Origin: Rhynchospora pubera
Lineage: Eukaryota; Streptophyta; Magnoliopsida; Poales; Cyperaceae
Length of the DNA: 64,000 nt
Direction of reading: 5' to 3'
Assembly (NCBI GenBank): GCA_028095005.1
Contig: CM051460.1
Span: 284,682,238-284,746,237 of the forward strand
Shown: piece after piece, positions 45,355 through 58,854 of the stretch
How positions within the stretch are numbered: position 1 is the first letter of the stretch
Layout: every line of letters begins with the position of its first letter
Notes under the pieces: model-generated
Database searches by the model: none
What the model was told of the DNA's origin: nothing
The model's input: the letters and a program-made list of their open reading frames with translations, nothing else
Position numbers and translations under genes: made by a program

Positions 45355-46204
45355 TGAAGCACCACGTTATTTTCGAGACATTTTTAACTAAACACAATTA
45401 ATCATGTAATTTTTTTTATTAATCTACCTCTCACAAATGACATTGCTATTATTTCCTTCATCTATATGCTTATCAATTTCAGCATATCCTTCAAAACCGA
45501 ATGTACAGTTCTCTTTACGAAACGTTTTCTTTTCAAAAAAAATTAAATCAGGGCTGATAAGTATCAATCCATATTTTATCATCTCATCATCCTCTAGTAG
45601 TTATTAATTGCATTCTATAAAAGAAAATAGGGGGTGAGGATGAGGAGATGATTTCCCTAATGTGTTTTCTATTTTTAGATGAGGAGATGACAGAAAGGAG
45701 GATGAGCGAACAACGGAGAGGGAGGGATGGGGGGAGGGGGTGACGGGGAGGAGGTGAGGGGGGAAGCAGAGGAGTGACACAAAGGGGCCAGAGGGAAGAG
45801 TGACACTTAACTGTTGTATTTAATAAATATTTATATGTACTAATTGTTCTAGTTAAAAACATAACTATTCTAGTTAAATACATAATTGTTCTAGTTAAAT
45901 ATATAACTGTTCTAGTTAAAAACATGAATGTTCTAGTTAAAATACATGATTGTTCTAGTTAAAATATATATTTGTTCTAGTAAATATATATAGTGTTATA
46001 CTTAATATAGTCTCCTAGTGTTCTAAATATGTGTTGTGTCGTGTCGTGGCGTGTCAAACACGCCGTGTTCGGATCATCTCTCGTGTCATGTCGTGTAGTG
46101 TCTAAATCCTAAGAGATGGACACGACACGTGTAAGGACACGCCACGCCTCGTGTCCTCATGCCGTATCTTCTTTAGATGTGTCGTGCCGTGACGTGTTCA
46201 GACA

Positions 46205-46681
46205 CGTTAAAGGGAGATCAAAAGAATTCAATTAAACAACCTTATTTTGGTCAACAAAGATAAACAAAACAGCCAGCAACTTCAATTTCTGATCAAACGT
46301 TCGGTTTTTTTCAGGAACTAGTTGTTGTGCGAGGGGCAAAACTGGAAATTAAAGGAATATAACGAGAATATTCATTTCTCTCAACTCACCTAACTAGGAA
46401 CTTTACATAACGACCTTTTTACTGAAATATTGAATTTGTAACTGACACAAATATGTCTCAAAATTCAAACAATTTAATCAACTCCACCAAAATGTACCAT
46501 CCACTAAGTTATCCCAACACCACTGTAGTACGCGGGTGCCATATGCAAAAATTGTGGTCTCTAGAAGTACATTGTGCTACAGAGATTTCACCTTTACCAT
46601 AATTTTGTGAAGAAATTTCACAATTGAAGAACATAAAAATATTACTCTTCGGAAACAGATTGATACAAACATAAAGGAAAA
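46205..46681 (-). repeat. DREB2-like module 3' flank, copy 6B (left part)
   Basis: Counterpart of 33421-33896, cut by the Helitron terminus at 46682. Confidence 0.8.
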
Positions 46682-47432
46682 CTAGCTACCGCATCGCGCT
46701 TCGCGCGATGAAAGTTGAACCAAAGTTGGCCTTTTAACATGTTCCTTGCAATGATTAAAAAAAAAATGACACAGAAACAATATGGAGTTACAGATGGTAC
46801 TATACCAAAGATATGGAAAAAATAATATGTAATAATTTGAATTATCAAGTATAAAGCACAAACAACCAAAATTAGACTCTTAAATATAAAGATGCCTTAC
46901 AATATCAACAGTAACCATCTCTCTTCCCATGTAGGGTTGAACTTTGTTTGCTAATAAAGAAACTACATATTTTTCTGAGCTGAATCTAGTGAAATGTTAT
47001 CAATCTGGTCAACGATTAAGCACCATATAAGCAAGGTTTAAAAAAAAAGCATATAGAAAGACCAGCATACGTCTATTTAGCTACAATACAATACAGGTTC
47101 CAATTTAACCAAAATTTTAGTCGTTTTTTGGTGTGCGCATTTTTGTTCAGTCCTCGTATTGGTGTCTAATCATTAAGCATTAAAGCTTTGGATTTAAAGT
47201 TAGCTCTATTAAGCAATCTAGGTCGACCGGGTATAATAACGATTTAAATGGTCCATTAATATACCAGCCAGCAACTTCGCAGAAGAAGCAACACCATTAC
47301 CACTGACATATTGTCCTTGTTTTCAGTTAGTTTGGGTTTGTTTCAATGTGACGGCTATAATAATTCTAATGAGCCTCCCTATAATGTATTTATGTATATT
47401 TGAGCAGCAATATAGATTTCATACCCTTGCAG

Positions 47433-47681
47433 AGAAGGGCACATAACAGCTACAGACCCAAGGAACATGCCTCCTTGCTAAAATTTTGTGCCTTCATCCA
47501 ACCGAGATCAGCCTCCTCTCCTCTTGGTAAAGAAGAAATCACTAAGTTAAAAAAGATATTGGCAGAAGGTTTTTCCAGTTTAATTATATCTGATGCATTT
47601 GCATCTGATAAAGAAGAATATCTTCCAATTGTGAATAAGAACAATGGTGATGATGCTCCTGAAACAATCTACAGATCCCAG
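47433..47681 (+). pseudogene. Exon-like fragment of unknown gene (copy B)
   Basis: Same 83-codon open exon as 34644-34892, with both splice motifs retained. Most differences from copy A change amino acids (for example Pro/Leu in the SSPPGKEE stretch and Arg-Tyr/Ile-Ser after SLI). Confidence 0.4.
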
Positions 47682-48205
47682 GTTGCGGAACTTATATGAA
47701 ATTAAACATAAGATATACGATCAAAGATTAGCAGGCAGTAGCATTAAGATCATCTCGATCAGTATCAACAAACCTCTAAGTCCGATAATATTCTACAAAT
47801 ACAAAATATCAGTGAAAACAAAAGTAAAGAACAACTTTGCGCAATATATAATTTTTTTATGCTGGTCCTACATATTTTGAACTATACACCTGCAATTACT
47901 ACAATAGCAACTGCACCATATGATATCCAAGTTTCCATAATAAATCAAAATAAATTACATTTTTATTATGAGACCGTATAAATCTCTGAACTTGAAGACT
48001 AAGTACATCAATTAGATGCTTTATAGCCAAATGTTATCCATCTTATACGACGACAATCATAGAGAAATAATTGATCAACATGTTGCAAGTTAATAAGATC
48101 CTATAGGTATGATGAAGAAAGAACATAATCAGCTTTCAAGGCAGGATTACATAATCAAATTAAGTCATTGAGTTTTGATATAACACACTCTTTTCAGCAG
48201 CCGAC

Positions 48206-49938
48206 TGTTAGAAAGTGTGTAATTTTTAATTTTTAGTGCTAATTACAATTTAATTAAGCAATTAAACATCATACACAACGGATCGTGCACAAAAGCCATT
48301 CGACACAAGAGATAGGTGGAAAAATCAATACCTCATCCAATATCGTAATTGGATGGCTCGACCTAGGCATTGATGTCAATGGGGTGCTCTCGTTCGCCTC
48401 CTCCATGTTTGGCCTCGAGTCCACTAAGGTATTAACCAAGTTATTCTCGAATCGTGCTAGCGATGAGAATAACAAGTCTAATCCCAAAGCTTTCCCCTTC
48501 TTGCAAATAATTCACCAATTGATTTGTGGAAGAGGAAGAGCTCAACACATGAGCAATAGAATGAAAGAGAGAAGAGGGGGGCGGCGCACCATGGGGAGGT
48601 GGCGGCTAGGTGGAGAGAGGGAGAGAGAGAACCATCCAAAGGAGCCTCCAAACCCTAGCACAAAGTTCATACTAATTACAAGTGTGCCTCCCCACCTACC
48701 ACCCTAATAGGGCCGGCCTTCTAGTGGGCTTTGTTGGGCCACTAGCTCTTCTATTTAATGCCTCAATTTAATTAATTAAAGGCCCATTCAATTGCTACTT
48801 AAATTGGACATTTAATTTACCAATAAATTAAAGCCCAATTAACTTAATTAAATTAAGTGTGTTGTTCATAAATAATTATTAACTTAATAATAATTATTTA
48901 GAGATTAGACAATGCATTAATTTATTTCTATATGATCCATTTGATTTAATTAATTATAACGGTCCATAACGTTATTTAATTAATTAATCAACTTATCATA
49001 TTTTGCAATACTCACTGTTGCAAATAAATAAATAATGCACGTATGGTTAAACACCTTATTATGTGTGACCCTTTGAGGATTTATGCTATGTTGGACATGA
49101 AATTAAATCGCTATTTAATTCCAATAATCATAAGCGGTATCTAACAACACGTTATGACTTCCAATTCGCATAAATAGTGTATTGCTACAATATTTCAATC
49201 CTGCATGTGAGAATAATAATGTTTCTCTATTTTGATTCTTATGTCTCACGATATCATCGTATAATCCAAGATAGGAATGTGTCATTCTTGCAGATTATAC
49301 GTTTCTTGATCTAGAGTTGATCGCCTAGTTGCGCGCATACGATCCAACTCCATCAAGGGGCCCAAACAGATATCGTCACTCACTAAGTGAATTAATGAGG
49401 GACATACAGTTTTCTTGATGATTAGCTTTTCCCCGCACAATTCAAGAGAACATAAATAAAGTCCGTATAGCAGCCCTTATCTGGAATCAGCGGTAGACAA
49501 TATTTATTGAACCTATCCTCATGTGGAAAAGATAAACATCTCAAACTTAGAACCAAAATCATAACGAAATAAACAATGACACGTAACACAATCCATATGT
49601 TTATTTCATAGGGTCAAGTCCTGTACTATGTTCCATAACATATACATATGCAATTAAGTTGGTAACTCCTTACCTATGATTTGTAGAACTTAATCATCAC
49701 TTAACTTGCATACTAATCTTATATGATAATTAATGTTCCATGTTAATTATCAAGATTATGGACCATTTAGATTTATTATTGTCATTCTAAAGAATGATCC
49801 ACAGAGATCCACAATTCAGATCCTCAACCTGAATGATCTGTCAATAATAAATCTAGGAACAGATGATAAAATATCATCCAAAACATAAACTAATATTTAA
49901 GTCATCAAATTATTGACTTTTAGGACATAACTCTAACA
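48206..49938 (-). mobile_element. Solo LTR (1733 bp), reverse orientation
   Basis: Ends TGTTAGA...TCTAACA are perfect 7 bp inverted repeats. Target duplication CCGAC at 48201-48205 and 49939-49943; copy A has the single site ('cagccgacaacacag' near 35420). On the minus strand the start reads TGTTAGAGTTATGTCCTAAA, a typical plant Copia LTR start. No internal region or second LTR, so it is a product of LTR-LTR recombination. Short plus frames inside it, such as 48285-48707, are not genes. Confidence 0.88.
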
Positions 49939-51496
49939 CCGACAACCCAGAGGAAAATATACCTTAAATTTTCATGAATGATCCCCTGAAAGCAAAAACT
50001 CTATCTGAAGGATTTGGAGAACTCCAACAACACCCATCTTGTTTATAGTTGTGAATATCTTCGAAATAGCACACAATGTAGAAACAAAAATAAGCTCAAC
50101 TCTAAATCAGTCACATATCATGTGTACATAATTTTTTCTGACATTATTAACAATTTTCAATTGTAGTGTTTTATAAACTCCAAAAAGCAATAATAGCAAT
50201 TAATAAATATATAAAAACCACAAAAATACCCTCCTCAATTGGAAAATTCAGAAATAGACAAAGATAATAAATGAATTACGTGAAATAGGGAGGGTAGTTG
50301 AAGCACAGGAGCAGCTTGACTTTGCTGAATTTCTGAATCTACAACAGTTTTTTTTTAACAAAAATATAAAGACAAAATTATCTACGAATAGCTAGCTTTT
50401 GCATGCCATATTTCTTTTAACAATAAAGATTCAGTTTAAGAGGGCAACCTGAATTACTCTAATTAATTTCATATTTAGTTTCTCTTCACCAACTTTAATT
50501 TAAATAATACCTCAACATTAATTTAGAATTTACCTAATATAATATATTAGATGCTTACAACTGATACTAATGAGAGAACATAGTTGCATCACATTAAATT
50601 GAAGAAAGAAATTAGGGATGTTTCCTCTTGCTATAATTTTTTTATTTTATTTACTTTGTTAGCATTACTTCTCTTTTTCTGACTGGAATGAGGGAGATCA
50701 TTTTGTACAACAAAAGCCTTGAATAACCAAACCTCAGACAATTGCAAATAACTATACGGATACAATAATAGAGTAAATTATTAGTTTTTTTATGTAAATG
50801 TCTATAACATATTGCTCTTCAGTTATAATAATTAAAATATTGCTATTACTTGTCTAGAATAATTAGCAAGGTTTAACATGATTACAATATAAACTGCAGC
50901 TGAGATAATAGTCCAAAGCAAAGAGTAAAAATACTATATGCAAATCTAATTTTCAATTATTGAAGATAAGCTCATCTCACATTAAATGCTACCTATAAAA
51001 TCATGTCTCTATGTACACCGCCTCCAGTTTGCTCCTCATTTGCATCTCCTCTTCATTCTTCATTCTGTGCATCGTTATCTTTACTTCACAATCTCATATC
51101 GTGTTCTGACTTCTGAGTTGCGATGCCTTCTCGAGTAAAATGATATTCTCTTTGGAAATAAAAAAATGGTTAAAATACTGGGCAGTCATCATGCCTTTGC
51201 ATTCTTAGGTAAAAGAATAGAATGGTTAAAATAATATTCCCTTTCAAAATTAACGGAAACAAACTGTACATAATAACATATGATTTGTTCTAAAACTCGC
51301 AAATATTTTTCGAACTTAAACATCACCAACTCTTGCTTTTTATCCAGATTCTCTCTATTGTTTCATTTTGTACAAAAGCAAAAAACAGCAAACAAAAGAA
51401 TAACAGAAATCTAAATGGAAAATGTGGGAATATACATATAAAATCTTGTAGAAAAGATCAATTGAAACAGGGATAAATACACAGCAACACCATAAC

Positions 51497-54400
51497 TGTT
51501 GGAAATATAAACTCAATTATGATTGCATGGTCAAATGTTTATGGTTTCTAGGATAATAATTATGTTTAGGAAGTTGTGTGTTTTTATTGTCTAGAAGACT
51601 ATGCAATTTAATTAGGTAGTAGAGTATTTAATTATGAAGACTAGATTGGCTATATAAACAATGTAAGAGTAAGAGAAAAAATTCAGAATTTAGAGAACTT
51701 AGAATTTAGAGAGAAATCTAATTGTAAGAGTGTTTTATCAATATATGAATGAGAATTTTCAGTTACTAAGTTTATCTTTATCTCCACTAATATACACATA
51801 GCCTCATATATTAAGAAGACGATCCTATCAGATTGGTATCAGAGCTGATGGCAAGTACCGGTGTTTCGACGTTTGGACACATGCCGCTGCCCCGTCTTAT
51901 GAAGAACAACTACGACAATTGGTGTATCCAAATGCGAGCTCTGCTTGGTGCGCAAGAAGTATGGGAGATAGTCGAAGATGGCTACCAAGAGCACGCCGAC
52001 ACGACGGCGTTGATAGTTGCACAAGCAAGGACATTGAAGGATAATCGCAAGAAGGACAAAACCGCTCTCTACATCATTTATCAAGCGGTTGATGAGTCGG
52101 GTTTTGAGAAGATAGCCGGTGCGACATCTTCACATGAGGCATGGAACACTCTCGAGAAGGCATACAAAGGCGCTGATCGAGTGAAGCAAGTGCGGTTGCA
52201 AACACTTCGAGGCAAGTTTGAGGCCTTGAAAATGAAGGAGACAGAAGGTGTATCAGAATACATCACAAGAGTACAAACTGTGGTGAACCAACTCAAGAGA
52301 AATGGTGAGCCACTTGCTGATGTTCGAGTTGTGGAGAAGATACTTCGTTCATTGACGAACGAGTTCGAAAATGTTGTATGTGCTATAGAAGAATCAAAAG
52401 ACTTGAATGAGATGACTATTGATGAGCTTTCGGGCTCGTTGGAAGCACATGAGCAAAGAAAGAAAAAGAAGAAGCAAGAGGTGCTCGAGGAAGCACTTCA
52501 AGCGAAGGTGACATTGAAAGAAGAAAGACCGACCAGCAGCGATCGAGGTCGTGGTCGAGGTCGAAGTCGAGGTCGTGGCCGTGGCCGAGGTGGTCGAGGT
52601 CGCGGACAACAAGACAATCGAGATGAGAAGGTGCAACATGGCTCATTTGGCAATGGTAGAGGCCGAGGAAGAGGAGGTAATAAGTCTCATATTCAATGTT
52701 ACAGTTGCAAAAGATATGGTCATTATGCATATGAATGTCATGATAAAAAAGAAGATAATGAGAAAAGAGATGAGAAGGTTGGAGATGGTGTGGTGTTGCT
52801 TGCTAGCAAAGAAGCAGCTCCTAATCAAGAAACGGTGTGGTATTTGGATACCGGTGCAAGCAATCATATGTGTGGCTATAAGCACATGTTCACCGAGATG
52901 CAAGAAGTTGTTGATGGCCATGTTTCATTTGGTGATGCATCAAAAGTAAAAGTTGAAGGACAAGGTAAAGTTCTCATTCAGTTGAAAAATGGAAGTGAGA
53001 CTTTTATCACAAATGTTTATTATCTGCCTGATATGAAGAGTAATATTTTGAGTTTGGGACAATTGTTGGAACTTGGTTATACTGTGGTTATGAAGGACAG
53101 AACCTTGTATTTGAGAGATAAAAATGATAGGTTGATAGCTCAAGTTGAAATGACCAAAAACCGCATGTTTAAGCTGAATTTGATGAATGTTCAAGCTAAA
53201 TGTTTGAAAGCATGTGTGGTTGATAAAGCATGATTATGGCATTTGCGGTTTGGTCATCTAAATTTTGGTGGTTTAAAAGAGTTGTCAAAGAAAAGTATGG
53301 TGAAGGGACTGCCACATATTGAGAATTGTGACAAGTTTTGTGAAGGGTGTGTGCTTGGAAAGCATCCAAGGAGTTCATTTCCAAAAGAAGCAAGCTATCG
53401 AGCGAAGAAGCCGCTGGAGTTGATACATACGGACATTTGTGGTCCGATCACACCAAACTCTTTGGGTAAGCACCGTTACTTCATTACCTTTGTTGATGAT
53501 TTCTCAAGAAGAACTTGTGTGTATTTTTTGAAAGAAAAGTCAGAGGCATTTGCTGTTTTTAAGAAGTTTAAGGTGCTGGTTGAAAAATTAAATGGCAATT
53601 ACATAAAGACGGTGAGGTCAGATCGAGGTGGTGAGTATATCTCTAAAGAGTTTGAGTATTTCTGCGAGGAGCATGGCATTCGAAGGTTCCTAACAGCACC
53701 ATATTCACCTCAACAAAATGGCGTGGCTGAAAGAAAGAATCGGACCATACTCGACATGGTTCGTAGCATGCTGAAAAATAAGAATATGCCAAAAGAATAT
53801 TGGGTTGAAGCAGTGCAATGTGCGGTTTACTTGCAAAACCGATGTCCAACAGCAAGCTTGGAGAACATGACTCCACAAGAAGCATGGTGCGGTGTGAAAC
53901 CAGCAGTATCTCATTTGAAAGTGTTCGGAAGTGTGGCTTATGCGCACATTTCGGATCAGCGATGGACAAAACTCGATGACAAGAGCAAGAAGCTGATTTT
54001 TATCGGCTATGATGAAAGGTCGAAGGCATACAAACTCATTGACCCAGCAACTAATAAGGTACATATTAGTCGTGATGTGCAGGTTAATGAAGAAGCCGTG
54101 TGGTGCTGGAATTCTATGGAGGAAAAGTCGCATGATGTTGAGAATGAGGTGCAGATCATTGCGAGCTCTACTTCGACAAACACAACAATGCAAGCCAATC
54201 CGAGTTCGAGTTCGAGTTCGAGCTCAAGCGATGATGATGCGAGAACACCTCGAACCAGAACCTTGCAAGACTTATATGAAGCAACTAGTGAGTTGCATTT
54301 GGTGTGTCTTTTGGCGGATGCCGAGAACATCACATTTGAAGAAGCTGTTCAAGAGAAGAAATGGCAGCAAGCTATGAATGAAGAGATGAATGCTATTGTG

Positions 54401-56183
54401 AAGAATGAAACTTGGGAACTTGCGACGTTGCCTAAGGATCATAAGCCGATTGGCGTGAAGTGGGTCAACAAGAAGAAATTGAATGCTCAAGGCGAGGTTG
54501 AAAGATAAAAGGCAAGGTTAGTAGCCAAGGGATACAAGCAAAAAGCGGGGATTGATTATGAAGAAGTATTTGCTCATGTTGCAAGAATGGAGACTATTCG
54601 CTTGTTGATTTCATTGGCTGCTCAAAACAAGTGGAATATTTATCAAATGGATGTGAAATCAGCATTCCTCAATGGTGTACTTGAAGAAGAAGTTTACATC
54701 GAGCAACCACCAGGTTACATTAAGGAAGGACAAGAAGAAAAGGTGCTGAAATTGAAGAAGGCGTTGTACGGGTTGAAGCAAGCTCCACAAGCTTGGAATA
54801 CCCGCATTGATACATACTTCAAGAAGCACGGGTTTGTGCAATGCCCGTATGAACATGCTTTGTATGTGAAGGTATGTCATGATGACATTATGTTCGTTGC
54901 TTTATATGTTGATGACATGATATTCATGGGAAATAATGATGATATGATTGAGAAGTTCAAGATGGAAATGTCAAAAGAATTTGAGATGACAGATTTGGGA
55001 CTAATGTCATACTTTTTGGGGTTGGAAGTAAAGCAAGACAAATCTGGAATTTTTGTCTCGCAAGAGGCATATGCAAAAGATGTGCTAAAGAGGTTTAAAA
55101 TGAATGATTGCAACCCGGTGTGCGCTCCAGTTGAGAGTGGCACAAAACTGTCCCGTTATGATGAAGGCAAGGCCGTAGATGAAACTCAATACAGAAGTTT
55201 GGTTGGATGCTTGCGCTATCTAATGTGCACAAGGCCAGATATTGTATATGGTGTCGGCTTGGTAAGCCGGTACATGGAAGAGCCAAAGATGTCACATTGG
55301 AAAGCCATAAAGCGAATTTTTCGCTATGTGAAAGGTACTTTATCTCATGGCTTATTCTATTCTCATACTGACGAGTTTGATCTTCTTGGATATACGGACA
55401 GCGATTGGTGTGGAGACATTGATGATAGAAAGAGCACCGCTGGTTTTGTATTTTACATGGGTGTCAAAGAAGCAACCAATTGTGACTCTATCAACTTGTG
55501 AAGCGGAGTATGTGGCTGCATCTTCATGTGTATGTCACGCGTTGTGGTTGAGAAAATTGCTGAAGGAGATGAATTTTGCTCGAGACAAACCAACCGAGAT
55601 TCGAGTCGACAACAAATCATCAATTGAGCTAGCAAAGAATCCGGTGCATCATGAAAGGAGCAAGCATAGTGATGTTCGCTTTCACTTCATACACGAGCAT
55701 GTTAAGGATGGCGATGTTGAGTTGACTCACGTGGCAAGTCGTGATCAAATAGCAAATATTTTCACTAAGCCGCTTGGAGCAGAATTGTTCAACCGATTCA
55801 AGAAGCTACTCGGGATGAGTGCTGGAGCATAATTGAGTTTAAGGAAGGATGTTGGAAATATAAACTCAATTATGGTTGCATGGTCAAATGTTTATGGTTT
55901 CTAGGATAATAATTATGTTTAGGAAGTTGTGTGTTTTTATTGTCTAGAAGACAATGCAATTTAATTAGGTAGTAGAGTATTTAATTATGAAGACTAGATT
56001 GGCTATATAAACAATGTAAGAGTAAGAGAAAAAATTCAGAATTTAGAGAACTTAGAATTTAGATAGAAATCTAATTGTAAGAGTGTTTTATCAATATATG
56101 AATGAGAATTTTCAGTTACTAAGTTTCTCTTTATCTCCACTAATATACACATAGCCTCATATATTAAGAAGACGATCCTATCA
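51497..56183 (+). mobile_element. Ty1/Copia LTR retrotransposon (4687 bp), defective
   Basis: LTRs 51497-51830 and 55850-56183 (334 bp each, TGTTGGAAAT...CCTATCA). Target duplication ATAAC (51492-51496 and 56184-56188), with the empty site at about 42380 in copy A. The primer site TGGTATCAGAGC is at 51834-51845. The LTRs differ at four positions by my count (1.2%). The polyprotein is broken (see next entry). Confidence 0.95.
51848..55832 (+). pseudogene. Copia Gag-Pol polyprotein, disrupted
   Basis: Starts MASTGVSTFGHMPLPRLMKN, the usual gag start of this group, at the ATG 18 bases after the LTR. It shows an Arg/Gly-rich linker, one CCHC knuckle (CYSCKRYGHYAYEC), protease DTG, a pre-integrase motif, integrase HTDICG, reverse transcriptase YVDD near 54907 and RNase H DSDWCGD. 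Breaks: TGA at 53231-53233 just before the pre-integrase LWH motif; TAA at 54506-54508 before KARLVAKGY; and a deletion/frameshift at about 55460 within RNase H, between two ATGG repeats. The RNase H end remains readable in another frame to 55832. No functional product is expected, although the gag-protease part is intact. Confidence 0.92.
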
Positions 56184-56683
56184 ATAACCATCTATAATCC
56201 CTCATGAGTATACTTTATGGTCTTAATCCTGGTGCTATGCATCATAGTAAGTCTAAATCGTTATATTATTATTTTTTTTAACTAAACCTCAGTTTGACTT
56301 ATTGGCCCTAATATTTCTTAAGATGATTTTAATTGCAATACGCTCCATAATCTCCAGAAACAAAACATTACCTTATCAGCAATACCAGTGTTGTCTCTGA
56401 GTGCATTAATATCAGCAATACCAGTGTTGTCTCTGACTGAAAGGCCAAGCTTGTACCTGAGGTAATAAGATATACATTGTAGCGTGACTAATTAGCTTGT
56501 GTATTGGAGGATGTGAGTGATTGCGTATCAATGAACAAAGTCTTTTTAGGCAACACCAAAGGCACTCATTAATAAAGATGCAAGGAAATACCAAAGGCAC
56601 TCATTAATAGCAGTTTCCATCAAATTTTTTTTAAAGAAATTTGTAGAATTATAAAAAGCGAACAAATTAACAGGCGAACATAC

Positions 56684-57690
56684 CTTATGGTTTCTATAGT
56701 ATGCATCATCCCCTAATCGGTGAAAGTCACTGATCCCTTGTTTACTTGTTCTTTCCACCCTTCTTACAGGAGAGATTTGATCATGTAGGTTAAACATGTA
56801 AAGGTGATAGATGCAGGATCACAAAATAAGAAATAAGAACATAAGAAACAGAAATAGAACGCTAAAAAGACGATAATAAGGGATTGACCTGAGTAGTCAA
56901 AGGGGTTTCTATAGTATACCCCAAATCCACCATTTCTATTTGATTCCGTCAGAGATCTTCTAAAACTTATTATTTAATTTTTTATCTATCCATTAATATC
57001 TATCATTTCAGATTGGTTACATCATAGCTGAATAGAATATGTTTCGTATTAGGACAATGAAAATCAAGCAATAGAAAGAACAAACCCTACAAGGCACTAC
57101 AACTGGAGAAGAGATGACATCCTTCATCTAAGGCTTGATTTATTGTCATACGAAAATCTTAATTTAATCGGAAAAAAAAGAAACAAAAAATTGGTAAAAA
57201 AAAACAATGGGAAAAATACTCACAGCTTGTGATCATTCTTGATCTCAACTTGTCGCATCCAATCGTCGGTTTCCAGCTTGTCTTCTAAACCCTAAACCAT
57301 GGCAAGGATTCAAAGAAAGGGGTGCTACTCAGGTTTGAGCGGAGAAGAGAGTGAGACCGAGAAAACACGGACACCAAAAGAAACTTCGAACTTCCCCAGC
57401 CGCCGCCGATTGCTCTCCCCGGATCGCCATAGGCCGCTCAATTTCTGTCATGTTTTCTTTCATTTGTTTTTGCTGAGGAAAGTGAGAGAGAGATGGAGAA
57501 GGATCCAGATGAAGAGAGAAGGAGAGGAGATCTGGTGCGGCGAGGGAGAAAAAGAATGTGATGTGAATACCTTGAACATCGAAATCGAGGGCATCGTCAG
57601 AGTAGAACAGCACGGAAGCAACGAAGAGAGGCGAGCAAAAAAACCCAGAATGAAGGAGTACGAAAGTTTAGTGGAGGCGAAGGGTTCGGA
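56684..57690 (-). pseudogene. Captured multi-exon gene fragment (copy B)
   Basis: Counterpart of 42876-43860 with the same splice sites. Copy B keeps six bases near 56720 that copy A has lost just before the GDDAYYRNHK exon, and differs by substitutions in the second exon (for example Ala/Val in RQAEIK). Splice sites appear retained in both copies. Confidence 0.45.
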
Positions 57691-57845
57691 TTAAATCCAT
57701 CGGACGTTAAACAGTCATTCAAACCGTTACGATTTGAGCTTTACCTACAGTACTTTGTAGGTTTGAAATTGATATACTTGTTACGATTTGAGCTTTACCT
57801 ACATTACTTTGTAGGTTTGAAATTGATATACTTATATACTTATAA

Positions 57846-58418
57846 CAGTACGAGCATTGAGTTCTGTAAAATTCCACTTTAAAATTAAAGCTTTTCTAGC
57901 CCTTTGATCAAATGTTTTCATATGGATCAAATAGGCATGAAATCAAATCCAGCAAAAACAAAGGTCTAATGAGTGAGGAATGATACTTTAAGCACAAAAC
58001 AATAAATATGCATAATGCTGATAACCACAATAATAATATAATAATTTACAAACATATTTTGGCCAAAACATCCATCTCCGTAAAAGCTCAAACCAATTAG
58101 AGATCTTAAAAAAATGTCACAACAAGTTAGATATTTAACTACATTTCAGTATTGTTACCACATGCATATAACTAAATCCCATGAAACGCTCATAAAAATT
58201 TAAACATATCTGAGTCGTCTACACTACATTAAAATAAATAAGACATTCTAAGTTAGATCCTGATTAGAGGCCACCTCTTCAACCAAACAAAAGAGGTTCC
58301 TCAATAGTTTTTAAATTATGTGCAAACCGACCAATCATCAGTTGGGCTCATAAATTCAGAACTGGTATTTTTCAGCCCTTCGTTCCATGACACCAGATCT
58401 ATCTTGATTCTCATCCAC
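57846..58418 (-). pseudogene. DREB2-like module, copy 6B: right 3' flank and last codons
   Basis: Counterpart of 44033-44605, ending at the same breakpoint ('tcatccacggg'). Confidence 0.7.
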
Positions 58419-58499
58419 GGGAAATTTTTTATAAAAAATAAAAATATCCCTGACAATTTTAAAAAAGACAAAATAGCTTCTGAAATTTTATAAAGAGCA

Positions 58500-58605
58500 C
58501 AGCTATAGCCGTAATAGCAATACCGTTATAACTCAGCCCTATAGCGGCAATAGCATTACCGCTATAGGGGGCTATAGCGGCATTGTTATTACCGCTATAG
58601 GGTTT
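58500..58605. repeat. CCCTATAGCGG hairpin cluster (copy B, one extra unit)
   Basis: Stem 58537-58547 with 58559-58569, then a second stem GGCTATAGCGG...CCGCTATAGGG to 58602. The extra unit is absent from copy A. Confidence 0.8.
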
Positions 58606-58837
58606 TTTTTCGGGCTGACAATCTGACACCTCTGTTTTTTTTTTTTTTTTGCGCAACTTTTTGGTTTTTGTCCCGCATTGAAGAGGGTAGTTGTGTGTTG
58701 ATTGGTACTCACCAAGAGCATAACACAACCAGTTTATATTCAAGGTCTTAATGGGTGAAGCCTATGACAAGTGGGGCCAACTTATAAGTAGAAGAAAGAT
58801 GCCATGATTAAATGATTTTATGAGAACTAGATATCTC

Positions 58838-58854
58838 ATCGCGCTTCGCGCGAT
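58838..58854 (-). other. Helitron 3'-terminal hairpin
   Basis: Perfect 7 bp stem with 3-base loop, 7 bases from the CTAG terminus. The same hairpin core closes the Helitron-like elements at 33908-33924 (one mismatch) and 46693-46709. Confidence 0.88.

Larger units (their letters stand above)
46682..57826 (-). mobile_element. Helitron-like element, copy B (interrupted by two LTR insertions)
   Basis: Duplicate of the element at 33897. Its 3' hairpin is perfect here: ATCGCGC-TTC-GCGCGAT at 46693-46709, followed on the minus strand by GCGGTAG-CTAG. The probable 5' TC is at 57825-57826. The interior is collinear with copy A apart from the insertions. Confidence 0.7.

Noticed and set aside
48285..48707. 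140-codon plus-strand frame
   Set aside because: It lies wholly within the reversed solo LTR 48206-49938 and shows no domain.
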